DNA of 64,000 bases from Citrobacter sp. JGM124 (GCF_018257795.1 NZ_JAERJD010000005.1:186001-250000); one strand, 5' to 3'. Shown: positions 25,079 to 37,036, counted from the first letter of the stretch. Numbers and translations: made by a program. The notes: generated by a model from the sequence alone, not told the origin.

Positions 25079-27784
25079 ATGTTAATCAAATTATTAACTA
25101 AAGTTTTTGGTAGTCGTAACGATCGCAGCCTGCGCCGGATGCGTAAACAGGTCGCGGTTATTAATGCGATGGAACCTGCAATGGAAAAGCTGTCAGACGA
25201 TGAGCTGAAAGCGAAGACCAATGAGTTTCGTGCCCGTATTGAAAAAGGTGAAACGCTGGAAAGCCTGTTGCCGGAAGCTTTTGCTGTTGTCCGTGAAGCC
25301 AGTAAACGCGTTTTTGGCATGCGTCACTTTGATGTTCAGTTATTGGGCGGTATGGTACTGAATGAACGCTGTATCGCTGAAATGCGCACCGGTGAAGGTA
25401 AAACCCTCACTGCAACTTTGCCTGCTTACCTGAATGGTTTGACTGGGAAAGGTGTACACGTGGTGACCGTGAACGATTATCTGGCTCAACGTGATGCTGA
25501 AAATAACCGCCCGTTGTTTGAGTTTCTGGGGCTGAGTGTGGGTATTAACTTGCCGGGTATGCCCGCGCCAGCAAAACGTGCTGCCTATGCTGCGGATATT
25601 ACTTACGGGACCAATAACGAATACGGTTTTGACTATTTGCGTGACAACATGGCTTTCAGCCCTGAAGAACGTGTACAGCGTCAGTTAAATTATGCCCTGG
25701 TGGATGAAGTTGACTCCATCCTGATTGATGAAGCACGAACCCCGCTGATTATTTCTGGTCCAGCAGAGGATAGCTCTGAGCTCTATAAGAAAGTGAACAA
25801 GATTATCCCCCATCTTGTTCGTCAGGAAAAAGAGGACTCAGATACCTTTAAAGGCGAAGGCCATTTCTCGGTAGACGAAAAATCGCGTCAGGTTCATTTG
25901 ACTGAACGTGGTTTGATCCTGATTGAAGAGCTGCTGGTTAAAGAGGGCATGATGGTAGAGGGCGAGTCACTTTACTCCCCAACGAACATCATGCTAATGC
26001 ACCATGTGACAGCTGCTCTGCGCGCCCATGCGCTATTTACGCGCGATGTTGACTATATCGTTAAAGACGGTGAAGTCATTATTGTCGATGAGCATACGGG
26101 GCGTACCATGTCAGGACGTCGCTGGTCCGATGGTTTGCACCAGGCAGTAGAAGCGAAAGAAGGTGTTGATATTCAGAATGAGAATCAGACACTGGCTTCT
26201 ATTACCTTCCAGAACTATTTCCGCCTTTATCAGAAACTGGCAGGTATGACCGGTACCGCTGATACAGAAGCTTTCGAGTTTAGCTCTATCTATAAGCTTG
26301 ACACCATTGTTGTGCCGACTAACCGCCCAATGATTCGTAAAGATATGGCGGATCTGGTCTATATGACTGAAGCCGATAAAATTGCGGCGATTATCGAAGA
26401 TATTAAAGAGCGTACCGCTCAGGGACAACCCTCACTGGTGGGGACTATCTCGATTGAAAAATCAGAAGTCGTCTCTCAAGAGCTGACTAAAGCGGGTATC
26501 AAGCATAACGTTCTGAACGCCAAATTCCACGCCAACGAAGCCGGTATTATCGCTCATGCAGGTTATCCGGGCACCGTCACCATTGCCACCAACATGGCGG
26601 GCCGTGGTACGGATATTATGTTAGGGGGGAGCTGGCAGGCAGAAGTCGCCGAGCTTGAAAACCCAACACCGGAACAAATTGAGCAGATCAAGGCTGACTG
26701 GAAAATCCGTCATGATGCGGTTCTGGCGTCAGGTGGTTTGCATATTATCGGTACTGAACGTCATGAATCCCGTCGTATTGATAACCAGTTACGTGGTCGT
26801 GCAGGGCGTCAAGGGGATGCTGGTTCTTCGCGTTTCTATCTCTCCATGGAAGATGCGCTGATGCGTATTTTTGCTTCAGATCGTGTCTCTAACATGATGC
26901 GTAAACTGGGGATGAAACCTGGCGAAGCGATTGAACACCCTTGGGTCACTAAAGCCATCGCTAATGCACAACGTAAAGTTGAAAGCCGCAACTTTGATAT
27001 TCGTAAGCAGCTGCTGGAATATGATGATGTTGCCAACGACCAGCGTCGTGCGATTTATACCCAGCGTAATGAATTACTTGACGTGGCGGATGTGAGTGAA
27101 ACCATTGACAGTATCCGTGACGATGTATTTAAAGCCACTATTGATACCTATATCCCACCACAGTCTCTGGAAGAGATGTGGGATGTTGAAGGCTTGCAAG
27201 ATCGTCTTAAAAATGACTTTGATCTTGATCTGCCCATCAAAGAGTGGCTGGATAAAGAACCCGAACTGCATGAAGAGACGTTACGCGAACGTATCCATCA
27301 GCAAGCGCTGGAACTGTATCGCCGTAAAGAAGAGATTGTCGGTGCTGAAGCAATGCGTCATTTTGAAAAAGGCGTGATGCTGCAGACGCTTGACTCACTG
27401 TGGAAAGAGCACCTGGCGGCGATGGACTACCTGCGTCAGGGGATCCATCTGCGTGGGTATGCGCAAAAAGATCCTAAGCAAGAATACAAACGTGAGTCCT
27501 TCTCAATGTTTGCTGCCATGCTTGAGTCTCTGAAATACGAAGTGATCAGTACCTTAAGTAAAGTTCAGGTACGTCTGCCAGAAGAAGTCGAAGCGATGGA
27601 GGCCGAACGTCGTGAAGAAGCGGAGCGTCTGGCTAGCATGCAGCAATTGAGTCATGTGGATGACGATACACTCGCAGCTCAGTCACTGGCAGCTGAAACC
27701 GGTGAGCGTAAAATCGGTCGTAATGACCCATGCCCATGTGGTTCAGGTAAAAAATATAAGCAGTGTCACGGTCGTTTGAGTTAA
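25079..27784 (+). CDS. secA: Preprotein translocase ATPase SecA
   Basis: Motor ATPase that drives protein export through SecYEG. Walker A is in [17 protein letters not shown], the DEAD-like Walker B is [15 protein letters not shown], and the helicase-like second nucleotide domain carries [10 protein letters not shown] and [11 protein letters not shown]. The C-terminal zinc motif [13 protein letters not shown] binds SecB. 901 residues, as in E. coli. The Shine-Dalgarno is weak (TTGAGAA), consistent with control by SecM stalling on the upstream reading frame. A strong terminator follows. Confidence 0.97.
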   Translation: MLIKLLTKVFGSRNDRSLRRMRKQVAVINAMEPAMEKLSDDELKAKTNEFRARIEKGETLESLLPEAFAVVREASKRVFGMRHFDVQLLGGMVLNERCIAEMRTGEGKTLTATLPAYLNGLTGKGVHVVTVNDYLAQRDAENNRPLFEFLGLSVGINLPGMPAPAKRAAYAADITYGTNNEYGFDYLRDNMAFSPEERVQRQLNYALVDEVDSILIDEARTPLIISGPAEDSSELYKKVNKIIPHLVRQEKEDSDTFKGEGHFSVDEKSRQVHLTERGLILIEELLVKEGMMVEGESLYSPTNIMLMHHVTAALRAHALFTRDVDYIVKDGEVIIVDEHTGRTMSGRRWSDGLHQAVEAKEGVDIQNENQTLASITFQNYFRLYQKLAGMTGTADTEAFEFSSIYKLDTIVVPTNRPMIRKDMADLVYMTEADKIAAIIEDIKERTAQGQPSLVGTISIEKSEVVSQELTKAGIKHNVLNAKFHANEAGIIAHAGYPGTVTIATNMAGRGTDIMLGGSWQAEVAELENPTPEQIEQIKADWKIRHDAVLASGGLHIIGTERHESRRIDNQLRGRAGRQGDAGSSRFYLSMEDALMRIFASDRVSNMMRKLGMKPGEAIEHPWVTKAIANAQRKVESRNFDIRKQLLEYDDVANDQRRAIYTQRNELLDVADVSETIDSIRDDVFKATIDTYIPPQSLEEMWDVEGLQDRLKNDFDLDLPIKEWLDKEPELHEETLRERIHQQALELYRRKEEIVGAEAMRHFEKGVMLQTLDSLWKEHLAAMDYLRQGIHLRGYAQKDPKQEYKRESFSMFAAMLESLKYEVISTLSKVQVRLPEEVEAMEAERREEAERLASMQQLSHVDDDTLAAQSLAAETGERKIGRNDPCPCGSGKKYKQCHGRLS

Positions 27785-27835
27785 GCATTAGCGCTATTCA
27801 TAGTGCTGACTAAGGGCATTTGCTGAGGCCAAAGG

Positions 27836-27870
27836 CAGGAGGGAAAACATGTTTTCCCTCCTGTTTATTT
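27836..27870 (+). terminator. secA terminator
   Basis: A 28-base perfect palindrome (arms begin CAGGAGGGAAAAC) at 27836-27863 is followed by TTTATTTTTAT, an intrinsic terminator ending the secM-secA transcript. Confidence 0.85.
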
Positions 27871-27972
27871 TTATAAAGAGAGAACGCCGCCGCTTCAGGG
27901 ACAGATACTGGCGCTTATCCCGGGTAATCTGTGCCTGTGAGGTGAAAAGGGGTCTTGATAAAGGTAGAAAAT

Positions 27973-28362
27973 GTGAAAATACGACAAATAGCAGCAGGTA
28001 TCATTCGCAATTCACAAGGTGAAATTTTTATTACTCAGCGTCCAGCTGATGCCCATATGGCCAATAAATGGGAGTTTCCTGGGGGGAAAATTGAGGCCGG
28101 AGAGTCGCCAGAGCAGGCACTGGTTCGTGAGTTAGGCGAAGAGACCGGAATTCAGGCAACGGGTTATCAGTTATTTGAGACTATTGAACATCAATTTCCT
28201 GACCGGCACATTACGCTGTGGTTTTATTTGGTTGAACAATGGGAAGGTGAACCTTGGGGTAAAGAAGGGCAGCCTGGTCGTTGGGTGAAGCAGAACGAAT
28301 TGCTAGCTGACGAGTTTCCGCCAGCTAACGGATTAATTATTCAAAAATTGGCTCAGAACTGA
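27973..28362 (+). CDS. mutT: 8-oxo-dGTP diphosphatase MutT
   Basis: Nudix hydrolase that removes 8-oxo-dGTP from the nucleotide pool and prevents A:T to C:G transversions. The Nudix box GX5EX7REUXEEXGU is complete at residues 38-60 (G-KIEAG-E ... REL-G-EE-T-GI), numbering from GTG 27973. That start aligns with E. coli MutT (129 residues) and has AAGG upstream. A TTG at 27955 would add six residues and cannot be excluded. The 3' end overlaps yacG on the other strand by ten bases. Confidence 0.94.
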   Translation: MKIRQIAAGIIRNSQGEIFITQRPADAHMANKWEFPGGKIEAGESPEQALVRELGEETGIQATGYQLFETIEHQFPDRHITLWFYLVEQWEGEPWGKEGQPGRWVKQNELLADEFPPANGLIIQKLAQN

Positions 28363-28565
28363 TCTTTCCCTGAGTCTTCGCTCCACTCATCCTGGTCGGA
28401 GAGCAGCTGGCTCCCTGCGATCACTTTCTCTTCAGCAGCCCATTCGCCTAAATCAATGAGCTGACAGCGCTTACTGCAAAACGGGCGATAAGGGCTGCTC
28501 TCATTCCAGGGCACACTTTTACCACAGCCAGGGCAGGGCACCACAGTGGTTTCATCTTGACGCAT
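28353..28565 (-). CDS. yacG: DNA gyrase inhibitor YacG
   Basis: Small zinc protein of 70 residues that inhibits DNA gyrase by binding GyrB in E. coli. The four zinc ligands are Cys11, Cys14, Cys30 and Cys34 (CPGC, then CSKRC), followed by the invariant [13 protein letters not shown] use ATG 28565 because AGGAG lies five bases upstream; a GTG six bases earlier sits on that same ribosome site. The acidic tail ([12 protein letters not shown]) is typical. It follows zapD in the coaE-zapD-yacG operon. Confidence 0.93.
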   Translation of the reverse strand: MRQDETTVVPCPGCGKSVPWNESSPYRPFCSKRCQLIDLGEWAAEEKVIAGSQLLSDQDEWSEDSGKDQF

Positions 28566-28574
28566 TATCACTCC

Positions 28575-29321
28575 TTAACAGCAGGCTAACTCAAAATCCA
28601 GGCGCTCTGGCACAACACCATGTTCAGCATCTACAGGCATAAAACGAATAGCGAAACGATTTTTATGCCCCGATATTTGTGGGTAAATAGGTTCACTCAT
28701 ATCCAGTTTCAGGCGCAACAGATCAGCTTCGTCGCTATTGTTTTGATAAAAACCATTTAAGCTTGTTTGTTTACGGTACGGGGCTGAGTTACGGATGATA
28801 TCAAGGATCAAATCCAGCGCTTGTTGTACAGGTACGAGGCTGACAAGCCATTGTGAAACCTGGCTGTCACGGCTTTCCTGGGGTAAATGAAGCCAAAGAT
28901 GTAGCGTCGGTATATCAAAACTGCAGCAACCACCGGGAATACTCAGACGCTGGCGCACTAAAGCAATCAGGCGGTCTTCCCTTAACAGTTGTCCGACACG
29001 TGGCGCAGACATGAGTACGCTAGCGCAGCTTTCCAGTTGACTGCGTAACAGGGAAATACGTTGTTCGTCCACACCCGGAACTTCAGACCAGTTCAACAAT
29101 TTACGCTGCTGTCTTGTAAGCTCTTTAAGAATTTCGGTGCGAACTTCCCCGCGTTCAAAAACGTCGAGTAATTCGCCGATATTACGAAAAAAATAGAGTG
29201 CCTTTGCGCTGTTATTCACAGGCAAAACGCTATTGAGTTGCTGGATAAGAAATTCAATACGCAGCCAGGTACGCATTTTTTCATTTAACGGGTGTTCAAA
29301 AAGAACCTCAGTGATCATCAT
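28575..29321 (-). CDS. zapD: Z-ring associated protein ZapD
   Basis: Cytoplasmic protein of 248 residues that bundles FtsZ filaments. It retains the N-terminal [20 protein letters not shown], the central [19 protein letters not shown] and the C-terminal [15 protein letters not shown] to RLDFELACC of E. coli ZapD (247). Its ATG overlaps the coaE stop by four bases, so translation is likely coupled. An AGGA six bases upstream fits the first of two adjacent ATGs. Confidence 0.94.
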   Translation of the reverse strand: MMITEVLFEHPLNEKMRTWLRIEFLIQQLNSVLPVNNSAKALYFFRNIGELLDVFERGEVRTEILKELTRQQRKLLNWSEVPGVDEQRISLLRSQLESCASVLMSAPRVGQLLREDRLIALVRQRLSIPGGCCSFDIPTLHLWLHLPQESRDSQVSQWLVSLVPVQQALDLILDIIRNSAPYRKQTSLNGFYQNNSDEADLLRLKLDMSEPIYPQISGHKNRFAIRFMPVDAEHGVVPERLDFELACC

Positions 29322-29938
29322 TCTATGTCCTGTTGTGCGGCTCTGGAAGCCAGCATCAGATACTGCTGGTGCAGGGTTTCAACCCGCTGCTCAATTGCCT
29401 CTGGGCTACCATTATTATTAATAATATCATCGGCGACAGAGAGGCGCTGCTCACGGCTGGCTTGTGCGGCTAAAATTTGTTCGGCATGTGCACGAGACAC
29501 GTGGTCTCGCTTCATGGTGCGTTCTATTTGGCGTTCTACAGGAACATCAACCACCAGTACGCGATCGGCTTTCCCTTGTAGATTATTTTCTACTAATAGC
29601 GGTACGACCCACAAGACATACGGTGATATCGCTTGCTCAATTTTATCACGTGTACGCTGATGTATTAATGGGTGTAGCAGCGTGTTTAGCCAGTGTTTAT
29701 CCTCAGCAGAACTAAAAATTTTTTCACGCAGGGCACGGCGGTTAAGTGCCCCATCAGGCAATAGAATATCGGGGCCGAAATGTTGATGAATTAGCGCCAG
29801 GGCTGGCTGGTCAGGTTCAACCACTTGGCGTGCTATGATATCGGCATCGATAACAGTAATGCCTGCCCGGGAAAATGCGTCTGCCACAGTACTCTTTCCA
29901 CTGCCTATCCCGCCCGTCAGAGCCACGGTATATTTCAT
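29318..29938 (-). CDS. coaE: Dephospho-CoA kinase CoaE
   Basis: Final enzyme of coenzyme A synthesis, phosphorylating the 3'-hydroxyl of dephospho-CoA. The P-loop GGIGSGKST is at residues 9-17, followed by the DADIIARQV substrate segment and lid-region motif [13 protein letters not shown]. 206 residues as in E. coli. First gene of the minus-strand operon coaE-zapD-yacG, as in E. coli. The panB-panC-panD genes at the other end of the window feed the same pathway. Confidence 0.95.
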   Translation of the reverse strand: MKYTVALTGGIGSGKSTVADAFSRAGITVIDADIIARQVVEPDQPALALIHQHFGPDILLPDGALNRRALREKIFSSAEDKHWLNTLLHPLIHQRTRDKIEQAISPYVLWVVPLLVENNLQGKADRVLVVDVPVERQIERTMKRDHVSRAHAEQILAAQASREQRLSVADDIINNNGSPEAIEQRVETLHQQYLMLASRAAQQDIE

Positions 29939-30286
29939 TGAACCGTCCCTTGTTGTTTATTTTCAATTATCCGTCATAGCGTTCGATGCGGTGTGGCTCA
30001 GTGCCTGGATAGAGGCTGTGTTGCCATCTTTTTGCTATCCGAACACGGTAGTGCATGGTGTTAGATAACTGATTATATTATTAATAATTTAAAAACAGCC
30101 CACAAAAACGCAAGAGCGCCAATGACTATTCCTTGGATAAATTTAAACGATTGTAACGTAAAAAAGAGTATTTTCGCAGTCTTGCGAAGCCATTATTACT
30201 GCGTATGATAGAGTCACTGGAGTTGGCTGTTATTTCGCCGAACGTATTGCTTCTGTTCACTGCCATTCGACCCAGGAATTTGCTAC
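29939..30286. other. Divergent coaE-guaC regulatory region
   Basis: This 348-base region contains the two divergent promoters. I see no gene in it. A run of A/T-rich sequence at 30060-30180 leads to the guaC promoter; the coaE promoter cannot be assigned with confidence. Confidence 0.5.
30182..30209 (+). promoter_or_regulatory. Predicted guaC promoter
   Basis: TTGCGA (30182-30187) and TATGAT (30204-30209) are separated by 16 bases, about 70 bases before the guaC start codon. Confidence 0.5.
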
Positions 30287-31330
30287 ATGCGTATTGAAGA
30301 AGATTTAAAATTAGGTTTTAAAGATGTTCTTATCCGCCCAAAACGTTCCACTCTGAAAAGTCGTTCTGATGTTGAACTCGAACGTCAATTTACCTTCAAA
30401 CATTCAGGACTGACCTGGTCAGGCGTGCCTATTATTGCAGCAAATATGGACACGGTTGGCACTTTTGAAATGGCTCGTGTCCTGGCCTCTTTTGATATTC
30501 TGACCGCTGTCCATAAGCATTATACCGTTGAACAGTGGCAGCAGTTTATTCAGACGTCTTCTGAAGACCAGTTAAAACATGTCATGGTTTCCACCGGTAC
30601 ATCCGATGCAGATTTTGCTAAAACCCGACAGATTCTGGCACTGACACCGAAACTGAAATTTATCTGTATCGATGTGGCGAACGGCTATTCCGAACATTTT
30701 GCTCAGTTTGTGAGTAAAGCGCGTGATGCCTGGCCTGACAAAGTCATTTGCGCTGGTAATGTCGTGACCGGGGAAATGTGCGAAGAGCTAGTACTTCGTG
30801 GTGCAGATATAGTGAAAGTAGGTATTGGTCCCGGTTCAGTTTGTACGACTCGGGTTAAAACTGGCGTCGGTTATCCACAGCTCTCTGCTGTGATTGAATG
30901 CGCTGATGCGGCACACGGACTGGGTGGGCAAATCGTCAGTGATGGTGGTTGTAGCGTGCCAGGGGACGTCGCGAAGGCCTTCGGTGGCGGTGCTGATTTT
31001 GTCATGCTGGGTGGTATGCTGGCAGGGCATGACGAAAGTGGTGGTTCCATCGTGGAAGAGAATGGCGAGAAATTCATGTTGTTCTACGGTATGAGCTCAG
31101 AATCCGCCATGACCCGTCATGTGGGTGGGGTGGCTAAGTACCGTGCAGCTGAAGGTAAAACCGTTAAACTGCCATTGCGTGGCCCGGTAGAGAATACAGC
31201 CCGGGATATTCTTGGTGGATTGCGTTCTGCTTGTACTTACGTGGGAGCGTCCCGCCTGAAGGAACTGACCAAGCGTACGACCTTTATTCGCGTTGCAGAG
31301 CAGGAAAACCGCGTTTTTAACAGCCTGTAA
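30287..31330 (+). CDS. guaC: GMP reductase GuaC
   Basis: NADPH-dependent enzyme of the IMP dehydrogenase/GMP reductase barrel family that converts GMP to IMP and ammonia. The catalytic cysteine is in the loop [11 protein letters not shown] near residue 186, preceded by the phosphate-binding [20 protein letters not shown]. It lacks the CBS domains of IMP dehydrogenase. 347 residues, as in E. coli. It is a single-gene unit with its own promoter and a terminator shared with the convergent hofC. Confidence 0.96.
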   Translation: MRIEEDLKLGFKDVLIRPKRSTLKSRSDVELERQFTFKHSGLTWSGVPIIAANMDTVGTFEMARVLASFDILTAVHKHYTVEQWQQFIQTSSEDQLKHVMVSTGTSDADFAKTRQILALTPKLKFICIDVANGYSEHFAQFVSKARDAWPDKVICAGNVVTGEMCEELVLRGADIVKVGIGPGSVCTTRVKTGVGYPQLSAVIECADAAHGLGGQIVSDGGCSVPGDVAKAFGGGADFVMLGGMLAGHDESGGSIVEENGEKFMLFYGMSSESAMTRHVGGVAKYRAAEGKTVKLPLRGPVENTARDILGGLRSACTYVGASRLKELTKRTTFIRVAEQENRVFNSL

Positions 31331-31339
31331 TTGCCGCTT

Positions 31340-31366
31340 ATGGCGCAGTATCACTGCGCCATTTCT
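31340..31366. terminator. guaC terminator (convergent with hofC)
   Basis: TGGCGCAGT and ACTGCGCCA form a nine-base perfect stem with a three-base loop, followed by TTTCTTT on the + strand. Confidence 0.7.
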
Positions 31367-32566
31367 TTAACCCATGACGTCCCCCAAATGGAAAATGGGT
31401 AAATACATCCCTATCACCAGCAAACCAATAATCCCGCCGACCACCAGTATCAAAAGAGGCTCAAGCATTGCCGTTAAATTGTCTGCTTGCTCCAGGGTTT
31501 GTTGAGTATGCCATTGTGTCAGGCGATTCAGCATTAAATCCAGTTCACCAGATTCTTCACCAACACGAATCAGCTGCCGGCATAGGGGAGTAAAGCAACG
31601 GCTGGTGCCCAGGGCTTGCCAAAAAGGCATCCCTTCGGCTATTTGTTGTTTTATACGATTGATTTGCTGACGCCAAAGTGGCTGCGGGATTGTTTTTTCA
31701 GCAGCGACAATGCCTTCTAATAGCGGAATCCCTGCATGCTGTGTCATTGTCAGAACGGCGAAGATTTGGCTGAGTATATGCCCTCGCCATAACGGCGCGA
31801 TAAAAGGAACCCTCAGCAATATTCGCTGCTCCTGTATTTGCCAGTGTGGCGCACGTTTACGGAAAAAAATAAATACTGTTCCGATAAGTGTTGCTGATAA
31901 TGTACCCGGCACGGCCAGGGTCGTTAACTGTTCAGCGCCGGTAATAATAGCCTGAGTCAGTGGGGGGAGTGGGGTGTTAAATGACTGATATATTTGAGCG
32001 AATTCTGGCAATACAAAGCACAGCATACCTGCACTCACCAGTATAGTTACCAGTCCAATCAGTATTGGATAGCGCAGTGCTTTATGGACCCTTTTATGTA
32101 ACAGGTAGCGTTGTTCCTGCTGCATTGCCAGTTGGTGGCAACAATCTGAAAGCTTCCCTGTGAGCTCTCCTGTATGAATCAGAGCAACAAACAGCGGCGG
32201 GAAAATTTGTGGCCAGGTTTGTAATGCCTCAGCAAAGGGCATCCCCCTGACAATCTGTCTTTTCAGATCTTGCAACAGAGCCACCCAGTGAGGCCGGGAA
32301 TGTTGTTCAGCGATTAAAGATAATCCATCCGTGAGAGTGAGCCCGGCCTGAAGCAAGAGTGCTATCTGTTTCATCAACTCAATTTTATGGGGCATTGACC
32401 AGCGAGTGAATAACCTTCCCCAGTCCCGCCGTGCAGAGATCAGCAGCAACTGGTGTTCTGCCAGATGGTCTTTTAGCGTAACCCGCCTGTTAATAAGTAT
32501 GAGTCCCTTCTTCAATACGCCTTTATTATCAATCGCTTTCCAGCGCCAGAGCAGGGTATTAATCAT
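31367..32566 (-). CDS. hofC: Type IV pilus inner-membrane platform protein HofC
   Basis: PilC/GspF-family membrane protein of 399 residues that forms the assembly platform for type IV pili. Two GspF domains are apparent, starting near HKIELMKQIALLLQAGLTLT and QIFAVLTMTQHAGIPLLEG, each with the conserved glycine and followed by hydrophobic segments. The C-terminus ends with a long hydrophobic helix (LLILVVGGIIGLLVIGMYLP). It overlaps hofB by eight bases in the ppdD-hofB-hofC operon. In E. coli these genes are normally silent and part of a scattered pilus set. Confidence 0.93.
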   Translation of the reverse strand: MINTLLWRWKAIDNKGVLKKGLILINRRVTLKDHLAEHQLLLISARRDWGRLFTRWSMPHKIELMKQIALLLQAGLTLTDGLSLIAEQHSRPHWVALLQDLKRQIVRGMPFAEALQTWPQIFPPLFVALIHTGELTGKLSDCCHQLAMQQEQRYLLHKRVHKALRYPILIGLVTILVSAGMLCFVLPEFAQIYQSFNTPLPPLTQAIITGAEQLTTLAVPGTLSATLIGTVFIFFRKRAPHWQIQEQRILLRVPFIAPLWRGHILSQIFAVLTMTQHAGIPLLEGIVAAEKTIPQPLWRQQINRIKQQIAEGMPFWQALGTSRCFTPLCRQLIRVGEESGELDLMLNRLTQWHTQQTLEQADNLTAMLEPLLILVVGGIIGLLVIGMYLPIFHLGDVMG

Positions 32567-33938
32567 TGCACTGGCCTAATACGCGCTCGAGCTCTTCCCT
32601 GCTGGTGATCCCCTGAGCCACAGCATCAAAGCCGTTTTCAAGCAAGGTCATCATCCCCTTGTCCTTTGCGACGCTTTCCAGTTCCTCTGGGGAGCTTCCC
32701 TGGGTGATTAAGCGTTTAAGTACGCCACAGACCGATAACACCTCGAACAGCGCGGTTCTGCCATAGTAACCGCCATAGCAGTGACGGCATCCTTTGGCCT
32801 GCCAGTGTATTGTGGGGACAGAGATTCCCAAGGGGGGATGCTCTACAGGAGTGTCACTTTTTGAACGACAGTGTGGGCAGAGCTTTCTGACTAACCGCTG
32901 TGCAATGATGAGGCGCAAACTGGAAGCCAGAATCTCCCGGGGAATATTAAGTTGCTCAAGACGTGTCAGCGTGCCGATAGTGGAATCGGTATGTAAAGTG
33001 GAGAGCACCAGGTGCCCTGTTTGTGCCGCTGTAACGGCAATTTTCGCCGTTTCGCTGTCCCGAATTTCACCAATCATGATGATATCGGGATCCTGGCGCA
33101 GGAGTGCCCGTAGTAAGGTGCTATAAGTCAGGCCTGCTTTGACATGAAGCTGAGTCTGGTTTAAGCCATTAAAAGGGATCTCTACTGGGTCCTCAACCGT
33201 ACAGATATTGCGATGTACTTGGTTGAGCTGAGTCAGAGCACTATACAGTGAGACTGTTTTACCGCTCCCCGTAGGGCCGGTAATAAGGATCAAGCCCTGG
33301 GGTGAGGTGAGGGCCTGGTGAAAGAGAGCCGCTTCTCTCCCCGGCATGCCTAATGCCGTTATATTCAAAGGCGTTGTGGTTTTTTGCATCAGGCGCAGAA
33401 CCAGTTTTTCACCATGACGGCAAGGCAGTGTTGAAACACGAAATGAGACGTGATCTTTGCCTTCTGTGTAATCAAATTGCCCGTCTTGAGGCAGGCGCTT
33501 TTCTGCAATATCCAGGCTCGCGAGTACTTTGAGTCTGGCAGTGATCTGGGCTGCTACGGAGCAAGGCAAAGGCGGTTGTGGCTGCAAAACACCATCAATA
33601 CGCAAGCGAATACGGTAGGCCATTTGCCCCGGTTCAAAATGAATATCAGAAGCCCGTTGTTGAATCGCTGAACTTAATACTTCATTTAACAGGTTGGTCA
33701 GTGAGTGTCCTGATACCTCTTTATTGGCCGCCAGACTACAGGCCGCCTGCCATAACTCGATACGGCGAGCAGGCCAAATATCTACATGAATGGCTTTACT
33801 GCTAATGTCACGTAATTCGGAGAGTAAAGGTTCTCCTGTCAGACTCGATGTGGCAATTTTCAGCGCCACATCAGTGACATCCAACAGTAATGCATTATGC
33901 TGCCGACAAGTGTCGTGAAGGGTGGAGGACATTTTCAT
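32559..33938 (-). CDS. hofB: Type IV pilus assembly ATPase HofB
   Basis: PilB/GspE-type secretion ATPase of 459 residues. Walker A is GPTGSGKTVSLYSAL, the aspartate box is VEDPVEIPFNGL, Walker B lies in LRQDPDIIMIGEIRDSETA, and the His box is TGHLVLSTLHTDST. A tetracysteine zinc site (CPHCR and CRHCYGG) is seen in the C-terminal domain. It starts four bases inside ppdD (ATGA overlap) and leads into hofC. It powers polymerisation of PpdD. Confidence 0.94.
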   Translation of the reverse strand: MKMSSTLHDTCRQHNALLLDVTDVALKIATSSLTGEPLLSELRDISSKAIHVDIWPARRIELWQAACSLAANKEVSGHSLTNLLNEVLSSAIQQRASDIHFEPGQMAYRIRLRIDGVLQPQPPLPCSVAAQITARLKVLASLDIAEKRLPQDGQFDYTEGKDHVSFRVSTLPCRHGEKLVLRLMQKTTTPLNITALGMPGREAALFHQALTSPQGLILITGPTGSGKTVSLYSALTQLNQVHRNICTVEDPVEIPFNGLNQTQLHVKAGLTYSTLLRALLRQDPDIIMIGEIRDSETAKIAVTAAQTGHLVLSTLHTDSTIGTLTRLEQLNIPREILASSLRLIIAQRLVRKLCPHCRSKSDTPVEHPPLGISVPTIHWQAKGCRHCYGGYYGRTALFEVLSVCGVLKRLITQGSSPEELESVAKDKGMMTLLENGFDAVAQGITSREELERVLGQCND

Positions 33939-34390
33939 CGCATCATGCCATCAGTCGCATCATCAAAACGAAATACCTCTTCACAGGTATGACTCAGTTT
34001 GGTGTTGTCAGGTGCAATACAGTTGCGGCTCCATTGTATGGTGGCATCGGTATTGCGCCAGTGTGGAGTGAGCACCACCATCAACCCCTGCAGGCTTTCT
34101 CGCCCGGCCAGAACCACGGTACCCTGAGTGACATTCATCTCACTGATATAGCGGGTAGTGGAAGAGTGGGGGATATCATGGCTGCCACTATTACACTGTT
34201 CCAGACCACCGTGATTTAATGCACAAAGCTCAATGGCATTACGGTATGTTCCAAAAGTCTGCAGCATATCCGTCAGTGCTGCTTTGCTGATATAACCTTG
34301 ATAGGCGGGAATGCCGATGGCACTTAGAATGGCGATGATAGCGATGACCACCATCAGCTCAATTAACGTGAATCCTTTCTGATAAAGCAT
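33935..34390 (-). CDS. ppdD: Major type IV prepilin PpdD
   Basis: Prepilin of 151 residues. A short leader (MLYQKG) ends in the prepilin peptidase site, with GFTLIELMVVIAIIAI giving the cleavage after Gly6, methylation of Phe7 and the invariant Glu11. The globular domain has two cysteine pairs (ELCALNHGGLEQC and RNCIAPDNTKLSHTC) that would form disulfides, as in E. coli PpdD. Processing needs a prepilin peptidase not encoded in this window. First gene of the ppdD-hofB-hofC operon. Confidence 0.95.
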   Translation of the reverse strand: MLYQKGFTLIELMVVIAIIAILSAIGIPAYQGYISKAALTDMLQTFGTYRNAIELCALNHGGLEQCNSGSHDIPHSSTTRYISEMNVTQGTVVLAGRESLQGLMVVLTPHWRNTDATIQWSRNCIAPDNTKLSHTCEEVFRFDDATDGMMR

Positions 34391-34537
34391 TGTCTACTCC
34401 AGTTAGTGTGTTAGCGATACCCTGGCAGGTGATGCTAACGATAACCAGATGACAAAAAATGAAACCAGAGTGGACTTCAATGAAATCAGGATCTGTTGCA
34501 GAGTAAAACAATAAAAATGGAATCGATGACGAAATTA

Positions 34538-34573
34538 ATCAGGCAGGGTGGGGAAAACCTCACCCTGCCTGAT
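34538..34573 (-). terminator. nadC terminator
   Basis: A 13-base perfect stem (ATCAGGCAGGGTG with its complement) continues through a G-T pair into a loop of AAAA, giving about 16 pairs. It stands five bases after the nadC stop codon and is followed on the minus strand by TTAATTTC, so transcription should end before ppdD. Confidence 0.75.
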
Positions 34574-34577
34574 GATG

Positions 34578-35501
<924 letters not shown>

Positions 35502-35549
35502 TCATGCTACTCTGAAGCGATATTAAGTACCACTCAAAGGAGAGCCAGC

Positions 35550-36113
35550 ATGCAGCTGAAAGACGGTTGGTTATCGGATACTAAACATGTACCTTCCCCA
35601 CATTTTGACCTTCGCCCGGAAGAAGAGCCACCATCTCTGTTGGTGGTACATAATATCAGTTTGCCACCGGGGGAGTTTGGCGGGCCATATATTGATGCCC
35701 TGTTTACCGGCACGTTAGACCCCCGGGTCCATCCTTATTTTGCGGGTATTGCCCAGTTACGAGTATCAGCCCATTGCCTGATTCGCCGTGATGGTGAGAT
35801 TATTCAATACGTTCCATTTGATAAACGGGCCTGGCATGCGGGAGTTTCCCAGTATCAGGGGCGTGAGCGTTGTAATGATTTTTCCATTGGTATTGAGCTT
35901 GAAGGCACCGATACTGTGGCCTATACCGAAGCCCAGTATCAGCAGCTCGCGACGCTGACAGCATTACTTATAAAGCACTATCCCCAGATAGCAGAACACA
36001 TGACTGGGCACAGTGACATTGCTCCGACTCGTAAAACCGATCCTGGCCCCTCGTTTGACTGGGATTACTTTCATCAGCATATTAACCGGATAATAGATAA
36101 GGAAAGCCCATGA
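35550..36113 (+). CDS. ampD: 1,6-anhydro-MurNAc-L-alanine amidase AmpD
   Basis: Cytoplasmic zinc amidase that removes peptides from anhydro-muropeptides during cell-wall recycling. Loss of AmpD derepresses AmpR-controlled AmpC beta-lactamase in species that have that pair. Zinc ligands His34 ([11 protein letters not shown]), His154 and Asp164 ([15 protein letters not shown]) are present, plus the N-acetylmuramyl-binding GIELEGTD. The start at ATG 35550 with AAGGAGA upstream gives 187 residues. A longer frame from 35490 is not supported. It overlaps ampE by four bases. Confidence 0.95.
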   Translation: MQLKDGWLSDTKHVPSPHFDLRPEEEPPSLLVVHNISLPPGEFGGPYIDALFTGTLDPRVHPYFAGIAQLRVSAHCLIRRDGEIIQYVPFDKRAWHAGVSQYQGRERCNDFSIGIELEGTDTVAYTEAQYQQLATLTALLIKHYPQIAEHMTGHSDIAPTRKTDPGPSFDWDYFHQHINRIIDKESP

Positions 36114-36964
36114 CACTGTTTACTCTGTTGCTGGTGTTAAGCTGCGAACGGTTGTTTAAAACGGGTGAACACTGGCAATTAGATAGCCGACTCGGGAGCG
36201 TATTTAAGCGAATTAAGCGCTTTTCCCTGGCAGGAACCCTGGTCATGACCGGGCTCTGCATGCTGGTGGTCTTCCTGATAATGGAAATGCTTGATGGCAT
36301 ACTGTTCAACTTCCCATTATTACTGTTCTGGGTAGCCTTGGGGGTGTTGTGCATCGGCGCCGGACAGGTGCGTTTACACTATCATGCTTATCTTAAAGCA
36401 GCGAATCATGGGGATGCCGATGCTTATGACGCTATGGCGAGTGAACTCACGCTGATTCACGGGGTGCAACCAGAGTGCAGTGAAAGGGAGTATCTGCAGG
36501 CATTACAGAATGCCCTGTTATGGATTAACTTTCGTTATTATCTGGCGCCATTGTTCTGGTTAGTTATTGGGGGAGCCTGGGGGCCTGTACTGCTGGTGGG
36601 GTATGCATTTTTACGGGCATGGCAAACTTGGCTGGCGCGTTTTCACACCCCACATGACCGCCTGCGTTCCGGTATTGAGTCTATTCTGCATGTGGTTGAC
36701 TGGGTGCCCGTGCGGCTGGTGGGAATTGTTTATGCCTTGTTGGGGCATGGAGAGAAGGCATTACCGGCCTGGTTCGCCTCCCTGACCGATTTCCATACCT
36801 CCCAGTATCAGGTGCTGACACAGCTGGCTCAGTATTCTCTCGCACGTGAGCCTCACCACGACAGGATTAAAACGCCTAAAGCCGCTGTTTCAATGGCGAA
36901 AAAAGCCTCTCTGGTGATTGTTGTTGTGGTTTCATTACTGACAATTTATGGCACGCTGGTTTAA
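36110..36964 (+). CDS. ampE: Inner-membrane protein AmpE
   Basis: Membrane protein of 284 residues, co-transcribed with ampD. It has predicted helices near residues 43-75, 140-165 and a C-terminal helix ([19 protein letters not shown]), with CobD/CbiB-like features in the central cytoplasmic part. AmpE was proposed as a sensor in beta-lactamase induction, but its biochemical role is not settled. Length and sequence agree with E. coli AmpE. Confidence 0.92.
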   Translation: MTLFTLLLVLSCERLFKTGEHWQLDSRLGSVFKRIKRFSLAGTLVMTGLCMLVVFLIMEMLDGILFNFPLLLFWVALGVLCIGAGQVRLHYHAYLKAANHGDADAYDAMASELTLIHGVQPECSEREYLQALQNALLWINFRYYLAPLFWLVIGGAWGPVLLVGYAFLRAWQTWLARFHTPHDRLRSGIESILHVVDWVPVRLVGIVYALLGHGEKALPAWFASLTDFHTSQYQVLTQLAQYSLAREPHHDRIKTPKAAVSMAKKASLVIVVVVSLLTIYGTLV

Positions 36965-36971
36965 TTATAAA

Positions 36972-37003
36972 AAGGCTGGCAGAGAGAATCTCTCCTGCCA
37001 GCC
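36972..37003 (-). terminator. aroP terminator
   Basis: GGCTGGCAG and its complement flank an inner GAGA/TCTC stem, making a long hairpin. On the minus strand it is followed by TTTTTATAATTAA, so it ends aroP. It also closes the ampE side. Confidence 0.75.
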
Positions 37004-37036
37004 CTGCCTGACTCAACGAAAAAAAACCTTAAAAGA

